Assembly: GCA_949128115.1 (NCBI GenBank) | Contig: OX421966.1 | Coordinates: 47,861,416-47,925,415 of the forward strand | Direction: 5' to 3' | DNA from: Anaspis maculata | Lineage: Eukaryota > Arthropoda > Insecta > Coleoptera > Scraptiidae | DNA: 64,000 bases | Part shown: one piece after another, positions 44,597 through 56,239 of the stretch | Position numbering within the stretch: the stretch's first letter is position 1 | How the letters are laid out: each line of letters starts with the position of its first letter | Notes under the pieces: generated by a model | What the model was told of the DNA's origin: nothing | The model's database searches: none | Seen by the model: the letters and a program-made list of their open reading frames with translations, nothing else | Translations under genes and position numbers: made by a program

Positions 44597-47500
44597 GGGC
44601 CGATTCTGGCTTGTCGGCCGCCCTTGTGCGAAAAATATTTGGCTGCCCCCCAGCTGTAGCTCCATAGCAATTTTTTGACAAGGCGCCTGGGTATTTTGAA
44701 ATCCGCGCCGCAGTCGAAATTTTTTCCATTTTACGGGCCTAAAACCGCCAAGCCCCCCCCCCCTCCCTATTTCCAACAAAATTATAAATAATTTCAACTT
44801 GTTTTGCACTGAGGATCAAAGTGCGTCCATGGCTACCTCACTTCAGCATACCCTTTAGATTACTTCTTAGGTATACCAATTTATATTGGTTTTGTAGTTA
44901 AATGGAATCAGAAAAAGATGTTCAAATAGGAAGTTATTTATTGATGAGAGACAAAGAAAGATATCATAATTATTGATGGAATACTTATGGTCTAAAAAAT
45001 ACCAAACACAACAACTTGTAAAACTCTGAAAACAAAAAAAAAACGATTCTAATACAAATTTTTTTGCTATATAAAAAGGTACATGAGAGGTATATATTAT
45101 AATAATTTCGATTTCAATCTCGATTTAATACTACCTACTTAGAACAAAATATAAACTATACAAAACGATACTAATAAACAAAAAAAAAGAAATACTACAA
45201 AACTACCCTTCTGGCCTTTTTCGAGGCAAACTCATCAATTAAGTGATCCAAGTTCAACTTTCCGCAAATGGCACTTTCAATGGTAATTAAGACTAATCCA
45301 CTAATGCGTTCCTGAGACATTGATGAGCGCAGATAGTTTTTGATTAGTTTCAGTTTCGAGAATCTGCGTTCTCCGGAGGCAACAGTGACTGGCAAAGTGA
45401 TAAAAATTCTTAGTGAAATGCAAAAGTTTGGAAATGAGGAAATAAGATCGTTTTTTACAATAAATTTAAGTATGTCGATAGTTGAAAGTGAAAGTTTGGT
45501 TGTAAAAATTTCTCGGAATGACAATATTTCATGGAACAGTTCTAATCCATCAATATCTTTATTTTGTGGATTTTCTTTAAGTGCTACATCTAAATCTTTG
45601 CAGGACTGCAATAATTTTTGGTCATCGACGGCATTCACCTCGTACGTTTTTAGTATTGACAAAAACCCAAAAGTCTCGTTGCATTTGTTGAGACAAATAA
45701 ATCTCTTTCTTGAAGACCTTATCGCTGAGTCCAAGATTGAAAAATAAAAATTTACATTGAAACTTTGTTTGGCGTCAACGACAGGGTCATCCCGAGACTC
45801 ATAGTCGAATTGTCTGGGTACTTTTTTAAGACGCCCTGCCGGAAACTCGGGTGAAATTTTACAGAATTCTGCCAAAACAGTAGCTTCTTCGAGAAATTTT
45901 ACAAAATGTTCCTTACTTCTATTGGTATTTAGGAACTGCAACAAATTTTCTAAAGCTTTCACACATTCGTCCAGGGTCAGTTTTGGGTTTTGCATCATTT
46001 TACTAACCACATCTATTTTGGAAAGTAAATCATGCCAGATAATCACTGATGCAATGAATTTGAACGACTGCAATTTATCTTTCAAGGCTGTAGCTTGGTG
46101 CTTTGTTTTCAAATCCCTTGTGTTATCATCTTCCAAGTGAAGATGGATGGTTCATTAATCCAATGCATTAATGATTTTTTCAAAATTCAAGCGTAATGGT
46201 TTAATTGCTTTTATTCTGCTCTCCCACCTGGTATCGCTAAGAGGCTTCAATGTTAATGTTTCGATGTGGCTTTTCAAGATATCCCACCGATATGTAGATG
46301 CAGAAAAGTAATTGTACAGCTCTTGAACAATATCAAAAAAAGACATTATTTCGCTATTGATTTTTGCTGCATCATTAACAACCAAATTGAGTGTGTGAGC
46401 GGCACATGGAACGAACATCGCTCTCGGGTTGACGTTTAAAATTCTTTTTTGCATTCCACTATGTTTCCCGCGCATGTTGGAACCATTGTCGTACCCTTGT
46501 CCTCTGACATTTTGAATGTCTAGCTCAAATTTTGGAAATAAATCATTCAACAGGAAATCAGTTAAACCCTCACCAGTTGTGTCTGTGACTGGAAAGAAGC
46601 CCAAAAAAAATTCCTTAATATCCACGTCACCTGAACTCCAAGTCACACACCTCACCACAAAAGTAATTTGTTCAGTATGACTGACATCTGGCGTACAATC
46701 TAAAATTATGGAAAAATATTTTGATTTTTTCACAATGCTTTTTTTATTTCTTTCACAATTTCATCTGACAATAACTGAATAATTTCATTTTGGAATATCA
46801 TCCCTGAATAGTGAGGCATGTGACTCTTCTTATCTTTAGCACGCTGAATGTTTTTGACATGTTTTGTTATTATAGGATCAAATTTTGCTAGCATTTCTAC
46901 TAGCTTCAGAAAATTCCCGTTATTTGGAGTGTATAACTCATGACTTTCGCCACGGAAAGCCAAACATTGTCCGCCTAGAAATTGGACAATAGCAATCATA
47001 CGTTCGATTATTGAGCGCCATCTCTTCTTCTCTCTTTCAAAATAACTTTGCTGTTCCTCATCAATTGTCCGCCCCGTTTTTAGTCTTGAATCTAACTCCA
47101 ACCATTTCGATGAATTTTGAATATGTTGCTTTCCGTTCTCATGTTTGGACACATGTTCAGAGAAATGACGCCAATCAGCATACCCATTCTCAGAAGCTAA
47201 AGCAATTTGTGAAGCCCCAAATAACTTACAGCAAAAACAGTAAGCTGCATTAGCCCGTTCAGAATAAACAAGCCACGTTCTTTTCACCTTTTCTCCATTT
47301 TGCAAAGTCTTTGTCAAATAAAATGGTGAAAACTTCCGTCCAGTAGAGTCCACCGGACAGGTCATGGTGGTTTTTTGGACTGGTCCCGATTCAACCAGAA
47401 TTTCGATGATTCGGTTCGTCATGATTTTTTGGCCATATAGATGGATCCTCAGGAATAAATGGAGTAACAGAGGGTTGTTCTTGCGGCTCCACAGTATCAA

Positions 47501-47710
47501 CGTTTGCATCAACTAGTGTAGTTTCGTCCATAGGTGTTTCGTATTGCGATATTTCAATACCACTCAAACTCGTTCCAGGAAGTGAGATGTCCTCAGATAT
47601 GTTTATATCGCCATGCCCAGTCTCTGCAACAGGGAACACCTCCTCGGTGGAAATTTCATCATCTTTATCTTCACTATCGCCATCGCTATCGCTATCGGTA
47701 CCAGGTTTTT
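44597..47710 (-). mobile_element. hAT transposon, decayed
   Basis: CAGGGCCGATTCTGG at 44597 looks like a hAT terminal inverted repeat, 600 bases beyond the transposase stop. The partner end beyond 47.7 kb was not found, and no 8-bp target duplication could be shown. It encodes the transposase pseudogene on the minus strand. Confidence 0.55.
45195..47700 (-). pseudogene. hAT-family transposase (ZMYM1-like, DUF4371), four broken pieces
   Basis: Read from 47700 down, the protein has an acidic Asp/Ser-rich N-terminus, then DPSIWP and ESGPVQ-type lead-in, a TTF-type zinc finger (TWLVYSERANAAYCFCCKLFG through HFSEH), the DUF4371 region with [18 protein letters not shown] and [16 protein letters not shown] (catalytic Asp contexts), [18 protein letters not shown], and the C-terminal hAT dimerisation block (ASGERRFSKLKLIKNYLRS) ending at 45195. 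Breaks: a one-base shift in the six-T run (plus strand) at 47425-47430, a frame change near 46735, and tandem in-frame stops TAA TGA at 46157-46152. No initiator ATG is evident: a stop lies just upstream of the acidic stretch. The domain order is otherwise complete. Confidence 0.85.
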
Positions 47711-48408
47711 AATTTTTAGTCAGCTATCTATATAGCGAAAGACTTAGATCGTTATGTCTTCGGGTTCATGTTTTTCATTCATCTCTTACTTTGGGGGCGG
47801 CGTGTGGGAGCGGCAGCGTTCGGCTAAGCAAATGTTGCACAATTGGAGTTGGCAGTTTCTAAATGTTTGAGAGAACATCTCAATCAGTAAAACTGTGAAA
47901 GTTGTACTATTTGTCGTTTGGGGGCGGAATCTGGGGGCGGCGACTAACCAAAAGTAGCCTATCCTTTTCTATTTTTAGTCAGCTGTTCATATACCGAAAG
48001 AATTAGATCGCTATGTCTTCGGGTTTATGTTTTTCATTTTAAAGTGATTGGGGGCGGTTTTTAGCAATTTTTTATATCGGCGGCGCATATTGAAAGCGGA
48101 ATGTTTCTGGGCTTTTGTTTATAAGTGGCAACTATGTGTTATTCATAAAATGAGAACACCAGAGCAGTAGGTCTGGGAGAAACTGCAATATCATGTTATT
48201 TCAAGTTTATCGGGGGCGGTTTTCTCTATGTTGGCGGCGCAATATAGACATTAAATATAGCCTAGCCCTCCTTTGGGAGTGGCAGCTATGTAACAGCGAA
48301 AAAATTAGAAAGCTAGGGCGTCTAGTTTTGGAGGAGTTCGAGGAACGGACGGACGGACGGACAAAGCGGTTGCAATAGCGATTTTCATCAAGATGGAAAA
48401 TGCGCTAA
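47711..48408 (+). mobile_element. Second HINE-like element end, inserted in the receptor exon
   Basis: Two direct units about 258 bp apart (47718 and 47976) share GTCAGCT, ATAGCGAAAGA-like sequence and ATGTCTTCGGGTT, with recurrent GGGGGCGG. A GGAC microsatellite (48346-48362) and a terminal hairpin (TAGCGATTTTCATC/GATGGAAAATGCGCTA) follow, ending CTAA at 48408. Receptor exon 2 homology begins three bases later. The left end was not found, perhaps removed by the hAT insertion. Confidence 0.55.
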
Positions 48409-49084
48409 AAACGTTTCAGGAATCACTCCAGGTCTATAAAAATGCAAAGGTCGTTCCCCAGTGATGTATCCATGTATGCACAAAATCACAAGAGCTACTC
48501 CCATTTCGGTTATTATGAAGTGCTGAAAGTTCTTCAAATACTTCAGGATGACGTGCAATTTCGGATCAGTTATCGGCCACATCTTTCCCATGTCGGTCGT
48601 GATAAATTTCCTGCAGCTCTTCTTCGAAATAAATCAAAGTAGCCAGACGTAATATGCCCTGCAAATTTTCTCAAGCTCAACATAATAATCAACAAAAATC
48701 AGAATGCGATACATACATAAACGTTCATGCATTCGGCGACTATAATGTCGACAAAATCGATCAATGTTTTGTCGTACAGGAGACTTATGGTTGTCAGTGT
48801 GGTAGCCAACGTTTGGAATAGGAGAGTGCTGACAACTAAGGGCCATACGTGGTTTTTGAACGGCCTCATTCCACTCATACATAGCAAAAACCTGGTCGGT
48901 TTGAAGGCTGCGTAGTAGTACCCAATCATGCTTGTTCTAGACTGAGATCTCGCGGAAAAGCCTTTCGAACTTTAAATATTCAAATCGTTCGATATATTTT
49001 TTTACTACTAGCCTTGAAGTAGGTACATTATTATTTACCTGTTAGTGAATGTTATTGTCAATTTTTTAGTGTAATAGTATTTTG

Positions 49085-49506
49085 GTATATTATATACCAA
49101 GGTTAAGAAAGTATTATTATAGCTGAAGCGCCAGTTTAGATCCCGAAGCGCAGCTGAGGGATATAAGGCGCTGAAGCTATAATAATTTCCTCGACCGTGG
49201 TTTATATAGAATTTTTTTTACTACTTGAGAATCGCCATCCTAGTCGAGGAACAGAGGTTAATAATGATGTACTTCACGGCTAGTAGTGAAAAAAGTATTT
49301 TTTTCACTACTAGCCGTGAAGTACATCATTATTAACCAGTTCCTCAACTAAGATCGCGATTTTCAAGTAGTAAAAAAAATTCTATATAAACCACGGTCGA
49401 GAAAATTATTATAGCTTCAGCGCCTTATATCCCTCAGCTGCGCTTCGGGATCTAAATTGGCGCTTCAGCTATAATAATACTTTCTCAACCTTGGTATATA
49501 ATATAC
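49085..49506. mobile_element. 422-bp near-perfect palindrome
   Basis: GTATATTATATACCAAGG at the left and its complement at the right bound arms of about 205 bp that match almost perfectly around 49295. The ends are themselves palindromic (GGTATATTATATACC). The same ends bound the 27172-27297 palindrome. Confidence 0.9.
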
Positions 49507-50307
49507 TATAAACCACCTTACGTTTCGTTCAGGTCAAAAAACCTTGATTGAAAAATTGGGTAAAAGCCTAGTAGGTTGAGTATCCTCAGGGCGTCTGTCT
49601 GCAGACATCACAAAGCACCTAACCTATGGCTCAAGTCTCAGGAAGCTGCGAAACTTGATCATTTAGGAAATGTGCTTATAGAACTAGAAGGTACAGTATT
49701 TGCGACCATAGGTAATGTGTCTACGGTTCCATTACAAAGTAGCCTGAGTGTTGCCACCCTTCTCAGAAGCCAAGCACATGGTGTTTATGGCATTTTCATT
49801 CCACGACCTTTTGACTGCAGTGGCGAAAGTCGAATATTATACGCCGAAAAAAATTACTGTGCATTCGTGTTGTGAAATGTGCAAACATTTTGATCACAGT
49901 CTGACCTAACTACTTAGGGATTGTGATGATACAAACCTACCCCTTCTAATTAATTGGCTCGTGATAAACTTTTGCTTATACTGGATGCTTCATCCTCTTA
50001 GATCGACTACGCACTTTACCGTACAGGCATGAGTCTACGTTGTGTGTTGACTACATCAATCAGCCACCATTAATTGAACCAATAATTATTGACACTAATC
50101 AATAATTCAGCGCCCCGAAAACCCCAAGCCCCAGTTCGTTATGGAATAATTGTACGAGCTTCAAGAAATTAATTAGTCAACAGAAATTTAACTATCAGCT
50201 CGCTTATACCGTGCCTCGGAGAGCACGTTAAGCTGTCGGTTCACGGTTAAGTAGAGTAGCCATTGGCTAGACTTCGCCGTAACAAAGACGAAATTATTAT
50301 TATTATT
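49507..50307. other. No recognised gene
   Basis: A 99-codon plus-strand ORF at 49576-49875 is not recognised and has no supporting signals. The rest is AT-rich. Confidence 0.35.
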
Positions 50308-50476
50308 AATATCACAATGCTTAGATTTTCACGATAATTTTGGACAGGCGATCGCGAGTGCTGGTTGTAGCGATAAATGCCCGACTCCGTAGGAGGAGGG
50401 CATTTATCCAGGGACAACCAGCCCGAGGGAAACGCCTGGCCTAAATTATCGGAAAATCTCGAGCACGAGTGATATT
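50308..50476. mobile_element. 170-bp foldback MITE with AATATCAC ends
   Basis: AATATCAC...GTGATATT bound imperfect arms with AGATTTTCACGATAATTT and AAATTATCGGAAAATCT; the inner stem includes GCCCGACTCC/GGAGGGCA-type pairing. Confidence 0.7.
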
Positions 50477-50857
50477 TTGATGATTATAACAGAAAAGAAG
50501 TCCGAAGTGACAGCTGTCAGATTTTGTTGTTTACATCAATTTTATTCCGTTGTCATTGACAGTGGGATTCAGATAAGTGAATATTATCCTTGTAGGTCTA
50601 ATAATCAAGGGCGTTGTGTGTAATAATCAGTAATACCCAGGGAGTTCGAAAATCATTATTTGATTTATTTCACACAAAAAATCATTTAGATCGGAACAAT
50701 AAATTCTTTATCTACAAGTGTTAAATAATACCCGTCACTTTTAGCACGTCGTCATGGGCGACGTGAAAAAATGATGATTCTGCGCATTCCTGTCATATTT
50801 TCAATAAATTTTGACATTTACTAAACATTTCAAAGACCATTGTAGATAAAATCCTGT

Positions 50858-50988
50858 ACGATACACGCGTTAAAAGTGTCTTATTTTGTGAGCGGGGTTG
50901 CTCTACTCGCTAATGCTGGTTTCGCAAGCGTCCCCGCTCACAAAATAATACCTGCGAGAATACCTGTCACTTTTAACACTTGTATCGT
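50858..50988. repeat. Hairpin repeat, copy 2
   Basis: ACGATACA...TGTATCGT outer stem and TTTTGTGAGCGGGGTTGC...GTCCCCGCTCACAAAATAA inner stem match copy 1 at 40591-40707. Confidence 0.75.
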
Positions 50989-52096
50989 AAATAGCTATTC
51001 TTATAATTGTCAGGACTACCTTGACCTGCCTGTTTTCTAGTTTGCATGCATTGCATGGCCCGTCCCGAGGACTCTAGGATGCAGAATTCATAGCCTAATT
51101 AGCTCTGCTAATGAGCTAGTTCTACCCTGAAAATCGCTAAATGAACAAGGATCACAACTGACAAAGTTCCGAGGTCACCGTTGACCATTCGTCAACCCTT
51201 TGGTGAATGACCCCTATTGCCTAATTAATGTAGCCTTGATGAACATCATCTTTGAACCGCGACAGACTACACTCAGCGACTGGCCCAATTAGCTGAAAGA
51301 AAAGCCTATTCCATTTTTGTATGGATTCCAACCCTTTGACGAAAGCTAGACTTCCAACTTAAACCCGTGAGTTACATAATCAACAGATAAATTAGCCGAA
51401 ACCTTGAAGTAAACTGGCATAAAATTAAACAATTAAATGATTGTTGCCGGCAATTTTAGTCGCAATTATGCAACTCATCTGAATTGATATGGTGCACGCC
51501 TCTGGAGTTATGTTGAGTGAGTTTAAGCGTCGAGCTTATTTCAAAATAGTAAATTGACTCGATCTTCAATTACATGTTATTTTCAAAGGATTATCTTGAC
51601 AATTCATTTGGAGTATTAATCAACCAATTTTCTAATAATTATTTTTTCAGTTCGATCAAGCAATAATCACTAACTTTTGAGGCGGTTAGACTCATCTCGT
51701 TTATAAAAACTTCTGCTTGTTAAATACAACATAGTGTTACGAGGTGTCTCGTCTCATTGTTTCTTTACGATAAATTTTTGGAAGTCCAAATAAACAAAGG
51801 TTTCCTGATCATCTACCTCTAGCTAACAACATTCTGGCTTTGGAAATGAAGAGGCGGGCTTCCCCGTTAACTGGAACAACTGAAAAATCGCGCGGGATTT
51901 CAATGAATTAACTCAAGATTTGAAAAACAAGCCCTGTAGCGGGTCACAAGACATGTTACTTGTAGCCTTTTCTTGCAAGAAGTTTCATCTTGACAGCATA
52001 AAACAAAGGGGTACTTTCAGAGGGATCTCGCGGCATTTTGGCTTGGACCATTTGCTTATCCCGCCAATCGTGGAAATTTACATACATACATAGGTA
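50989..52096. other. No gene or repeat recognised
   Basis: About 1.1 kb of moderately AT-rich sequence without a convincing ORF, RNA gene or second copy in the window. Confidence 0.4.
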
Positions 52097-52291
52097 CAGT
52101 TGGGAGCGAAATGATTCATATCATTCATACTTAACAGAAATGTTAAGTGCTTGGAGCGTTCTTGAATGCCAAATTTGATCACGATCAATCTCTAATCAAA
52201 ACTGGCATTCAAGAACGATCCAAGAACCTAACATTTCTGAAATCCAGCCGACTTCCTAGCGGTGCCGTATGAATCATTTCGCTCCCAACTG
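52097..52291. mobile_element. Tc1/mariner-type MITE with TA target duplication
   Basis: Inverted ends CAGTTGGGAGCGAAATGATT and AATCATTTCGCTCCCAACTG are each flanked by TA (52095-52096, 52292-52293), the hallmark of Tc1/mariner insertion. The arms extend inward with gaps to CATTCAAGAACG. Confidence 0.85.
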
Positions 52292-52413
52292 TACATACAT
52301 AAATGAAATTTTTTTGCATCATGTTGACCATATACGAGTACACGAGTATGTAGACCGAATTGCAGGACGGGTAAAGAAATGAGGCAAGTATCAATAGAAT
52401 AGTAATTAAATAT

Positions 52414-52876
52414 TGTTACGAGCGGCGACTCCCGTGCATTCTGGAGCACACCTGCTCTTTCTAGACGGATCCCATGAGGTCGCAGAGTGTACTGTACAAG
52501 TGCGAAGCTCTGGACAATTCCAGAATACACGCGATGGCTTAGCAAATGAAATTTACGTGGCGACTTCAACGGCCGAATGGGACACATCTGTCCGTTTGGC
52601 GGAGGTGCCGACGTTCCAGAACATGCGGGAAGCACGCGAAAGGTGTGTGATTTTTCGGGAATCGCCTAGAAACCGTATACCGGGGTCATTGTGGAATTTG
52701 CTGGAGGACTTATAGAAGATTCGAGAACGCTAGTCGGGGGTATAAATAGGCACCATGAATCGCCCACGGAGCAGTATTGAATTCGAAGTGATCAAGAGCG
52801 ATAGAAAGCGAGTAGTAATCAGCTATATCCCCAAGCGGTAATTGTTGGCGTGCATTTATTGTAGTACGCAGTAACA
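52414..52876 (+). mobile_element. LTR of the TGTTAC...GTAACA family
   Basis: The 463-bp unit begins TGTTACGAGCGGCGACTCCC and ends GTAGTACGCAGTAACA. It matches the minus-strand LTR at 7753-7333 over its 5' part and has a TATA box at 52741. The left flank is ATAT but the right flank is AACA, so no target duplication is seen; it may be the remnant of a larger, partly deleted copy. Confidence 0.65.
52741..52748 (+). promoter_or_regulatory. TATA box of the LTR
   Basis: TATAAATA lies 135 bases before the LTR 3' end. Confidence 0.5.
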
Positions 52877-53504
52877 AACAATGCATGTTTTAAAACGATC
52901 GTCTCAATAATGGGGTACTTGCCTAAAAAAAATTTATCAGCTTAATCGATAGTATGGTCAAAAATAATGTACCCGAATTTTTTCTTTTTTCTATATTCCC
53001 AAAATTGCGACCGTAATCGCGTTTTAAAAATCTATTTGTGACGTCAGAAACATACTAAAAACTGAACAAACAGCACTGTTGGATTGAAAACTCAAAAAAC
53101 TGTTAGAGAGGCATAACAATATTTGAAAAATACAAAAATGAAAACTCCACTGAGGTTTCCTCACTGTTACCAACCTTTTGAAAAAAAAAATTTACTCTCT
53201 ATCACTCTTGTTGATGATTAAAAGTATTTTCAGTCAAATCTATCTCATTGACAAGTACCCCATTATAAAAGAACCTAAACGCGAAATACGTGACAACATA
53301 CATATAACAGGTTGTCCCTAAGCAAAAATACAAAGTTGCAGAAATTTTAAACATCTTCTAAGTTTTGATATAAGAACATTGCCTACAAATATAACTTATT
53401 CATATTTCACTATTCGCCATCTCTGGACCTAATCTTAAAACGTGTATCAAGAACGTTACATAAAAAACTATTCAAAACCTGTTACAGAATGGAATGATAT
53501 TCAC
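52877..53504. other. No gene seen
   Basis: AT-rich sequence. A last receptor exon following the 53.6-kb exon was looked for and not convincingly found. Confidence 0.35.
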
Positions 53505-53839
53505 AATAGTGCACACTTTAAAATGGATCTCCATCCAAATTTATCCATAGACGGCAGTGACGGCATCATCTGTTTCTTTTCTGGTCACAAACATCAGAAG
53601 CGACTCTTCAACGGATCGAGTATCCGTACCAGTTCGTACGGGCACATTTCACTGAACACTTTTGTAATCTATAAAATTAAATAAAACTAGGGGGAAATGC
53701 TGTTGACTGAACAACGGTTAATTAGCCCTTTACCTCACTGGTCAAAAGTTGGGTTGGAACAACGTAATACACCAAGACAGGTATGACAATCGCAGCAATT
53801 ATTATGAAATACTCCAAGCTGTCCTTGAAGTTCCCATTT
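53505..53839 (-). pseudogene. Odorant receptor exons 4-5, degenerate
   Basis: Exon 4 (53839-53734, exactly 106 nt as in the intact gene) follows TTTTCCAG, is open, and encodes NGNF and VVPTQLLTSE at the positions of NGNL and APSQLLTNQ; a GTAAAG donor follows. After a 65-nt intron, exon 5 (53668-53505) is recognisable by VFSEMCP, EESLLMFVTRKETDDAVTAV and IWMEIHFKVCT, but a net +2-nt change scrambles the TNWY region and a TAA interrupts VYG/IW. A degenerate end of exon 3 may lie near 53900. It is the 3' part of a third receptor copy, upstream of the 48.9-kb copy on the same strand. Confidence 0.75.
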
Positions 53840-54522
53840 CTGGAAAATTTGAATTGGAGAAAATGCAAAATGATACTAGAATCACGACTTCTCGTGAACA
53901 ATGTAGGTAACGAGCGTTCAATAGAATGTCACGTCAAGATTATTTCTAAAAATCTGGGGCGAAAACATATGGCTAACGACCAGACCATACTCGAGACCAT
54001 AGCTTGCTATGACGTGATTTTTCATTGAACGCTTTATACTTCAACATCCTAAGTAACGTGATAAGTTATAACGAGCCAGATGGTATACAGGGTGTTTTAG
54101 GGATGATGGCAAACAATTCAACTGTGGGTGGATCTTGACAAAATATGACGAAAACCTATATACCATTTTGCAAAGTTCGGCCTAGTGACGAAGATACAGC
54201 CGTCCAAAATTCACTTTTTTGGATTTCAAAAATTTCTAACTCAGCAACGTTTCAACAAATTTAGCTTTAATTTAGCATAAGCTGGTTTGTCATAATTATC
54301 TATCAACCTGCCAAATTTGGAAAGAATCCAATCAGTGGCGTAGAAGTTATGAGGGGTCACCTTAAGTCAACTTTTCTTCGGATGCATCTAAATTATTGAC
54401 TGGGACTCGAACCAAATTCAGCAGGAAGCAACACCACGGAAGAACCAAGTTAAGTCTGCAGTTGGAGTTTTGCACAATTTTCCAGTCGGGCGCTATAATT
54501 TCCAAAATTTTTCTGGCTCGCG
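53840..54522. other. No gene; TACAGGGTG-type element end at 54.08 kb
   Basis: TATACAGGGTGTTTTAGGG at 54078 is a typical insect DNA-element terminus. No matching inverted end was located nearby. The following 250 bases are AT-rich and unassigned. Confidence 0.4.
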
Positions 54523-54583
54523 ACAGGGAGCTGGTGCCTCAAAACTTACGTCATAAGGTACATGGTTTTAACCCTGCAGGCCT
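54523..54583 (+). repeat. Terminal fragment of the 17854-21357 host element
   Basis: GACAGGGAGCTGGTGCC, AAAACTTACGTCATAAGGTA and TTTTAACCCTG are shared in order with both arms of that element. Confidence 0.85.
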
Positions 54584-56239
54584 ATTATTGATCTCGGTAT
54601 GGTAGATAGCGACCGTCGTTACGTATCGATAACTTATGAATTTCCCTCGTATGCAAATGTCACCGTCAACATGAAAGCTGTCGTCGGTAGAGAGTAATGG
54701 CGGCTTTAAAGCGGCTTCACAGAGCTTCGACGTGTCGCCAGCGACACTTCATCAACCAATAGGGAGCCAGAATCGGATGTATTCCCCTCTGTCGCCCACC
54801 CCTTCCATTTGGTGTCGCTGTGTAGTTAGGATTTTCCAACTACACAAACCGTGTCGCGTGTCGCTGGGTGGTTATGGACCGCATGCAGTCATCAGTCAAT
54901 CATCGGCCGGTAAAGATTGCGTCAAGTTATTGACACGGACAGAAAATGATTGTGCACGATGGCACAGAATGACGGTTTAGGGTTCGCCTTCGGTCGCATT
55001 GCTCAAACTGCTCACCACGTTCACATGCTTCCTTTCCACGATAGCCTGTGCTGTACTTCTACGTTGCCTGCTAATCATGTTCCCACGAGACCAGAGATAA
55101 AGAAGCAGGCGAAAAGCACCCATTTAACAACCACACTTTCCGAAGCAAATCGCCTTTCAACATGGCACTTCCAAGGAAAAGACAATCAGATGAAACAATT
55201 TTTTGGGGGACATTGGAAATTGCTTGACATTTTCGAGCACGTGCGTTGTCAGCTTGGCAAATAAATCTCTATCAATCTATCAAATCCCGCCAACTCGTTC
55301 GAGGTTGCGAGCGACACCAATTTTTGCAGTCTTCTGTCGCCGGCGACAGCTGTGGTGTCATGGTGGGGGAATGTCCGATATCAATGGGGCCTTGCACTGC
55401 CACTTTCACCCACCGAGGGCGCCACAACCGTTGGGGGCAAATTCGACAATTTTGACGGCGTTGACACTTCAGCGACCGACGTCCGTCATTTTATGTCTTG
55501 ATTTGAAATTTGGATAACCTCTGTTTCTTGCTTGACGTCTCCAGTCACTGTCAGTTACTGGTCAAACTACTCAAACTCCCCTGTTTTTCCCGTCGTTACG
55601 GCCGCTTCGTCGAAGTAGGCGCCCCCTACAGTAGTGGCGACCTCACGTTGAGTTTTTCAATTGCAAGGCTCCATTCATTGCATGTATTTCAAGTGAGCGC
55701 GAGTGAAAACCCATGTGACTGGGCTCCTACTGTGTTGCAAGAAGCCTTTCTTCTCTAAATTTCTACCGCGGATGGCGTATCGAACCAAGGACCCTCCTGC
55801 AAACATGTGAACGTGAACCTGATCCGGCATGTGTTGAGAGAAACCTTTGAACAGGCACCCAACTTCTACCAAACAAGCTGATTGACCTTCACGTGACCGA
55901 ATCACTGTCACCAACAAGTGAACCTCTAGGTGCATCGTGAGGTGCCATTGGAGGGAACACTTACCACTTACCGTTGCTCTGATCTTGGATATTACAGAGG
56001 GTTCGAAACGACAGTTATGAACGCGGCATACGGTGCATTTCTGCATGCAGGTTTTCCAGCCAGGGTTTCTCGCATGTTTTATTGGCTGTTTTCGTACAGG
56101 TTTTGGCATCACACGAGGCAGGAAGCAGTGCTGAATTTTTGACGGCCGCTGTCAAACGGATATCAATTAGACGTCTTCTTATGGTCTGTTTGGGTCTGAA
56201 AGGGGCCCAACATGCTTATTAGATCACTTTGGTAATTGC
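54584..56239. other. No recognised gene; GTCGC-rich motifs and unassigned ORFs
   Basis: CGTGTCGCCAGCGACAC at about 54738 and GTCGCCGGCGACAG at about 55338 are short palindromes that may be ends of a hAT-like element. A 145-codon minus-strand ORF at 55675-56112 is the longest open frame here but has no recognised domain and no supporting gene signals. Confidence 0.3.

Larger units (their letters stand above)
43968..48929 (-). pseudogene. Broken odorant receptor (exons 1, part of 2, and last)
   Basis: Exon 1 is 48929-48717, 213 nt like its paralogue at 25762, with MIGYYYAAFKPTRFLLC and the MRPFKNH motif. A 58-nt intron (GTATGT...TTTGCAG) leads to exon 2 from 48658, which carries a net +4-nt indel before WPITDPKLH and is cut off at about 48411 after PETF, where a HINE-like element ends. 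The last exon is recognisable at 44066-43968 (MLKTDYSISAFLLHMKN, ending TAG) after GTTTCAG. Exons 3-5 were not found; the gap holds a hAT transposase and repeats. Joining the last exon to the first two is inferred from strand and order. Confidence 0.6.

Noticed and set aside
44136..44729. 197-codon ORF as a single gene
   Set aside because: Its first third runs through the hAT terminal sequence, so the frame crosses an element boundary by chance.
52414..52876. Complete solo LTR with target duplication
   Set aside because: The ends fit, but the flanks ATAT and AACA do not match, so the duplication is not supported.
55675..56112. 145-codon minus-strand ORF as a gene
   Set aside because: No recognised motif, no promoter, splice or poly(A) support, and it lies among repeat fragments. 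Left unassigned.
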